A stretch of 7,060 bases of DNA from Actinomycetales bacterium (GTDB taxonomy: Bacteria; Actinomycetota; Actinomycetes; Actinomycetales; Beutenbergiaceae): positions 1 to 7,060 of the forward strand of contig JAENWO010000123.1 in assembly GCA_016649925.1 (NCBI GenBank), in the 5' to 3' direction. Positions 4,989 to 7,060 of this stretch are shown here, piece by piece (position 1 is the stretch's first letter; each line of letters opens with the position of its first letter). Both the position numbers and the translations under genes were made by a program. The notes beneath the pieces were generated by a model, which was given only the letters and a program-made list of their open reading frames with translations, was not told the origin of the DNA and did not search any database.

Positions 4989-6728
4989 GTGACCTCAGCG
5001 CAGACCGTCGCCGCAGCGACCACCACCACCCTCGTTCACCGGCCCAGCGGACCCGACGCACAGTGGTGGCGCAGTGCGGTCATCTACCAGGTCTACCCGC
5101 GCTCGTTCGCGGACTCCGACGGTGACGGCGTCGGGGACCTGCCCGGCATCACGGCCCGGCTGGGTCACCTCTCCCGCCTGGGTGTGGACGCCCTGTGGCT
5201 CTCGCCGTTCTACACCTCGCCCCAGCACGACGCCGGTTACGACGTGGCCGACTACCGGCAGGTGGACCCGCTGTTCGGCTCGCTCGAGGACATCGATGCC
5301 CTGATCGCCCGCGCGGACAAGCTGGGTCTGCGGGTCATCATGGACCTCGTGCCGAACCACACCTCGGACGAGCACGCCTGGTTCCGTGCGGCGCTCGCCG
5401 CGGCGCCGGGTTCGCCGGAGCGGGAGCGCTACATCTTCCGCGAGGGCAAGGGGCCCGACGGCGCCGATCCCCCGAACAACTGGGAGAGCGTGTTCGGCGG
5501 GGTGGGCTGGGCCCGTGTCACGGAGGCCGACGGCACGCCCGGCCAGTGGTACCTGCACCTGTTCGACGTGCACCAGCCGGACCTCGACTGGGAGAACGAG
5601 GAGGTCCGTGAGGAGTTCGACGCCGTGCTCCGCTTCTGGCTGGACCGCGGCGTCGACGGGTTCCGGGTGGACGTGGCCCACGGGCTGATCAAGGACCAGG
5701 ACTTCCCCGACTGGGCGGGGCACGCCGAGATGATCGCCGGCGACGACGCCGACAACCCGGACATCGGTCCGGCCCCGATGTGGGACCAGCCGCGTGTGCA
5801 CGACGTGTACCGGCGCTGGCACGACATCCTCGCCACGTACGACGGCGACCGCGCCCTCATCGCGGAGGCATGGGCGGACACGGACGAGGCGATGGCCCGC
5901 TACGTCCGAGAAGACGAGATGCACCAGGCGTTCAACTTCGACTTCCTCTGCACGCCGTGGTCCGCCCCGGACCTGCGCCGCTCGATCACCGACGGCCTCA
6001 CGGCCTGCGACTCGGTGGGCGCCCCCACGACCTGGGTGATGTCGAACCACGACGTCGTGCGGGCCACGTCCCGCCTCGGGCTGAGGACGACGGGCAAGGG
6101 CCCGAACGGCATCGGGGCGCAGGACGAGCAGCCGGACGTCGAGCTGGGGCTGCGGCGCGCCCGTGCGGCCGCTCTCCTGATGCTGGCCCTGCCCGGGTCC
6201 GCCTACCTGTACCAGGGCGAGGAGCTCGGGCTGCCGGACCACACCGCCCTGCCCGACGACGTCCGCCAGGACCCCGCCTGGTGGCGCTCCGGCCATACCG
6301 AGAAGGGCCGCGACGGCTGCCGTGTGCCCCTGCCCTGGGCTGCGGCCGAGCCGGGCTTCGGTTTCTCCCCCACCGGCGCCACGTGGCTGCCGCAGCCGCA
6401 GGACTGGGGCCGGTACGCCCTCGACGCCCAGCGCGGCGTCGCCGGTTCCACGTACGAGGTGTACCGCTCCGCGCTGCGGGTGCGCCGGGACTTCCACCTC
6501 GGCACCGGTTCGCTGGCCTGGGTGGACGGGCTTCCGTTAGGCAGCGCAGACTCCGTCATCGCGTTCACGAACCGGCAGCTGCTGGTTCTCGTCAACCTCG
6601 GCGAGACGGTGCTCCGCCTCCCGGCCGACCTCGAGCTCGTCCACGCCAGCCAGGACCTGGCGGTGGATGCGGACCAGAGGGTCCTGGTCGGCCCGGACAC
6701 GACCGTCTGGGCGCTCATCCCCTCCTGA
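4989..6728 (+). CDS. Cytoplasmic GH13 alpha-glucosidase
   Basis: This 579-residue enzyme should remove glucose from the non-reducing end of imported alpha-glucosides with retention of configuration. There is no signal peptide, so it acts in the cytoplasm. The catalytic barrel starts at WWRSAVIYQVYPRSFADSDG (26-45). Conserved GH13 regions follow in order: DLVPNHTSD (119-127, His124), QPDLDWEN (196-203), GFRVDVAHG (224-232, nucleophile Asp228, Arg226), IAEAWAD (291-297, acid/base Glu293) and MSNHDVV (351-357, His354 and Asp355). RDGCRVPLPW (441-450) is typical of actinobacterial members, possibly subfamily GH13_30. A C-terminal beta domain ends the protein. The GTG at 4989 is chosen from a leaderless promoter; ATG 4959 (589 residues) is the alternative. 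Maltase, oligo-1,6-glucosidase and sucrose-hydrolysing activities cannot be separated from sequence. One rare TTA codon occurs at 6537. It lies downstream of the importer but is transcribed separately. Confidence 0.94.
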   Translation: MTSAQTVAAATTTTLVHRPSGPDAQWWRSAVIYQVYPRSFADSDGDGVGDLPGITARLGHLSRLGVDALWLSPFYTSPQHDAGYDVADYRQVDPLFGSLEDIDALIARADKLGLRVIMDLVPNHTSDEHAWFRAALAAAPGSPERERYIFREGKGPDGADPPNNWESVFGGVGWARVTEADGTPGQWYLHLFDVHQPDLDWENEEVREEFDAVLRFWLDRGVDGFRVDVAHGLIKDQDFPDWAGHAEMIAGDDADNPDIGPAPMWDQPRVHDVYRRWHDILATYDGDRALIAEAWADTDEAMARYVREDEMHQAFNFDFLCTPWSAPDLRRSITDGLTACDSVGAPTTWVMSNHDVVRATSRLGLRTTGKGPNGIGAQDEQPDVELGLRRARAAALLMLALPGSAYLYQGEELGLPDHTALPDDVRQDPAWWRSGHTEKGRDGCRVPLPWAAAEPGFGFSPTGATWLPQPQDWGRYALDAQRGVAGSTYEVYRSALRVRRDFHLGTGSLAWVDGLPLGSADSVIAFTNRQLLVLVNLGETVLRLPADLELVHASQDLAVDADQRVLVGPDTTVWALIPS

Positions 6729-6731
6729 CCC

Positions 6732-6770
6732 CAGCACGCGAGTGCTGCCGATTCCTCTCACTATGTGAGA
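6732..6770 (+). terminator. Double hairpin downstream of the alpha-glucosidase
   Basis: The first hairpin, CAGCAC-GCGA-GTGCTG (6732-6747), is a perfect 6-bp stem with a GNRA-type loop, 3 nt after the stop codon. The second, TCTCAC-TAT-GTGAGA (6756-6770), is a perfect 6-bp stem followed by TTT. Two stable stems right after a stop make a transcription end likely. The U-tract is short, so efficiency is uncertain. Confidence 0.55.
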
Positions 6771-6832
6771 TTTGACCGTAATCGCCAGCACTCGATCTGC
6801 ACCCTTGTGGCCGGGGCGGTCGCCGCACACTG

Positions 6833-6922
6833 GTGTTCTTAGACGTCGCGGCGATCATCATGTTCGTCACCGCCGCCCTCGTGGCTCTGGCCTTGCCGGT
6901 CCTCGCTCTGTGGCTCCTCTGA
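6833..6922 (+). CDS. Possible 29-residue single-span membrane peptide
   Basis: An open frame from GTG 6833 to TGA 6922 encodes 29 residues, almost all hydrophobic after the first few (it ends VLALWLL), enough for one membrane helix. An internal ATG at 6860 would give 20 residues. G or C occupies the third position in most codons, like the real genes here. Against it, there is no good ribosome binding site (only a GGGGCGG-like stretch about 13 nt upstream), no clear promoter, and a rare TTA as third codon. The length recalls small subunits such as KdpF, but the sequence does not show the KdpF pattern and no kdp gene is visible. It may be chance. Confidence 0.25.
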   Translation: MFLDVAAIIMFVTAALVALALPVLALWLL

Positions 6923-7060
6923 CGTTGCCGCTCGCCACCGCCCCTGAGCCGCCTGGGGGCACCCGCGATCGCACGCATCGGTGGGCTTCGTAGCACCTTG
7001 CTCAGGGACGGGCGCTGCACCGTCGGGCACTCAAGCTGACTCCCCACCACCACCCTGCGC
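6923..7060. other. Right end: no supported gene
   Basis: I find no convincing coding region, RNA gene or repeat here. A minus-strand frame starting with GTG near 7030 has GGGGAG about 9 nt upstream, but its third codon positions are not GC-biased like those of the genes, and the predicted peptide is low-complexity and hydrophilic. The only palindrome noted is GCGATCGC at 6965-6972, which is unremarkable at this base composition. Confidence 0.5.

Noticed and set aside
5291..5298. CATCGATG inside the alpha-glucosidase gene as a copy of the 263-274 operator
   Set aside because: Only 8 bp match, the flanks are not symmetric, and the bases encode a normal part of the GH13 barrel.
4995..6497. 500-residue minus-strand open frame opposite the alpha-glucosidase
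   Set aside because: It is an antisense shadow; all GH13 conserved regions are in the plus-strand frame.
6839..7030. 63-residue minus-strand frame starting with GTG after GGGGAG
   Set aside because: Third codon positions lack the strong GC bias of the real genes and the product is low-complexity and hydrophilic with no recognisable feature.

Overview
The window is very GC-rich, with G or C at nearly every third codon position, Shine-Dalgarno (SD) starts mixed with apparently leaderless GTG starts, a Tat-type lipoprotein signal, and an actinobacterial-style sugar importer lacking its own ATPase. This points to a high-GC actinomycete, probably Micrococcales (a Beutenbergia/Ruania/Cellulomonas-like genome). 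The lineage is inferred from the look of the proteins; no search was run.

Layout, left to right. (1) 1-120: the 5' end of a minus-strand gene that runs off the left edge. It has a strong SD, and four perfect copies of a 19-bp tandem repeat lie inside its early codons. (2) 121-329: a divergent regulatory region with two perfect 12-bp palindromes centred on CpG, one degenerate third site, and a sigma70-like promoter (TTGACG, 17 bp, TATGTT) whose spacer and -10 are covered by one palindrome. (3) 330-3578: a three-gene operon encoding a Tat/lipobox solute-binding protein and two MalF/MalG-type permeases, the last two overlapping by ATGA. (4) 3579-3624: a short convergent junction. An 8-bp inverted repeat follows at 3625-3642, inside the last codons of the next gene. 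(5) 3619-4914, minus strand: an HD-domain dGTPase-like triphosphohydrolase. (6) 4915-4988: a compact divergent promoter region in which both genes may be leaderless. (7) 4989-6728: a cytoplasmic GH13 alpha-glucosidase. (8) 6729-7060: two hairpins, one possible 29-residue membrane peptide, and otherwise nothing I can support.

The genes fit a simple pathway. A lipoprotein captures an alpha-glucoside or malto-oligosaccharide outside the membrane, the two permeases import it using an ATPase encoded elsewhere (probably a shared MsiK/UgpC-type protein), and the intracellular glucosidase releases glucose. The dGTPase is a housekeeping-type gene lying between importer and hydrolase with no obvious link to sugar metabolism.

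The most unusual element is the 19-bp repeat. Its unit is not a multiple of three, it lies just after a well-formed start site, and it contains no stop in any frame, so copy-number change would shift the frame of the gene. A 17/19 copy of the unit overlaps the 3' end of the dGTPase gene 3.6 kb away. No clearly new multi-gene system is visible; the transporter, glucosidase and dGTPase all belong to known families.
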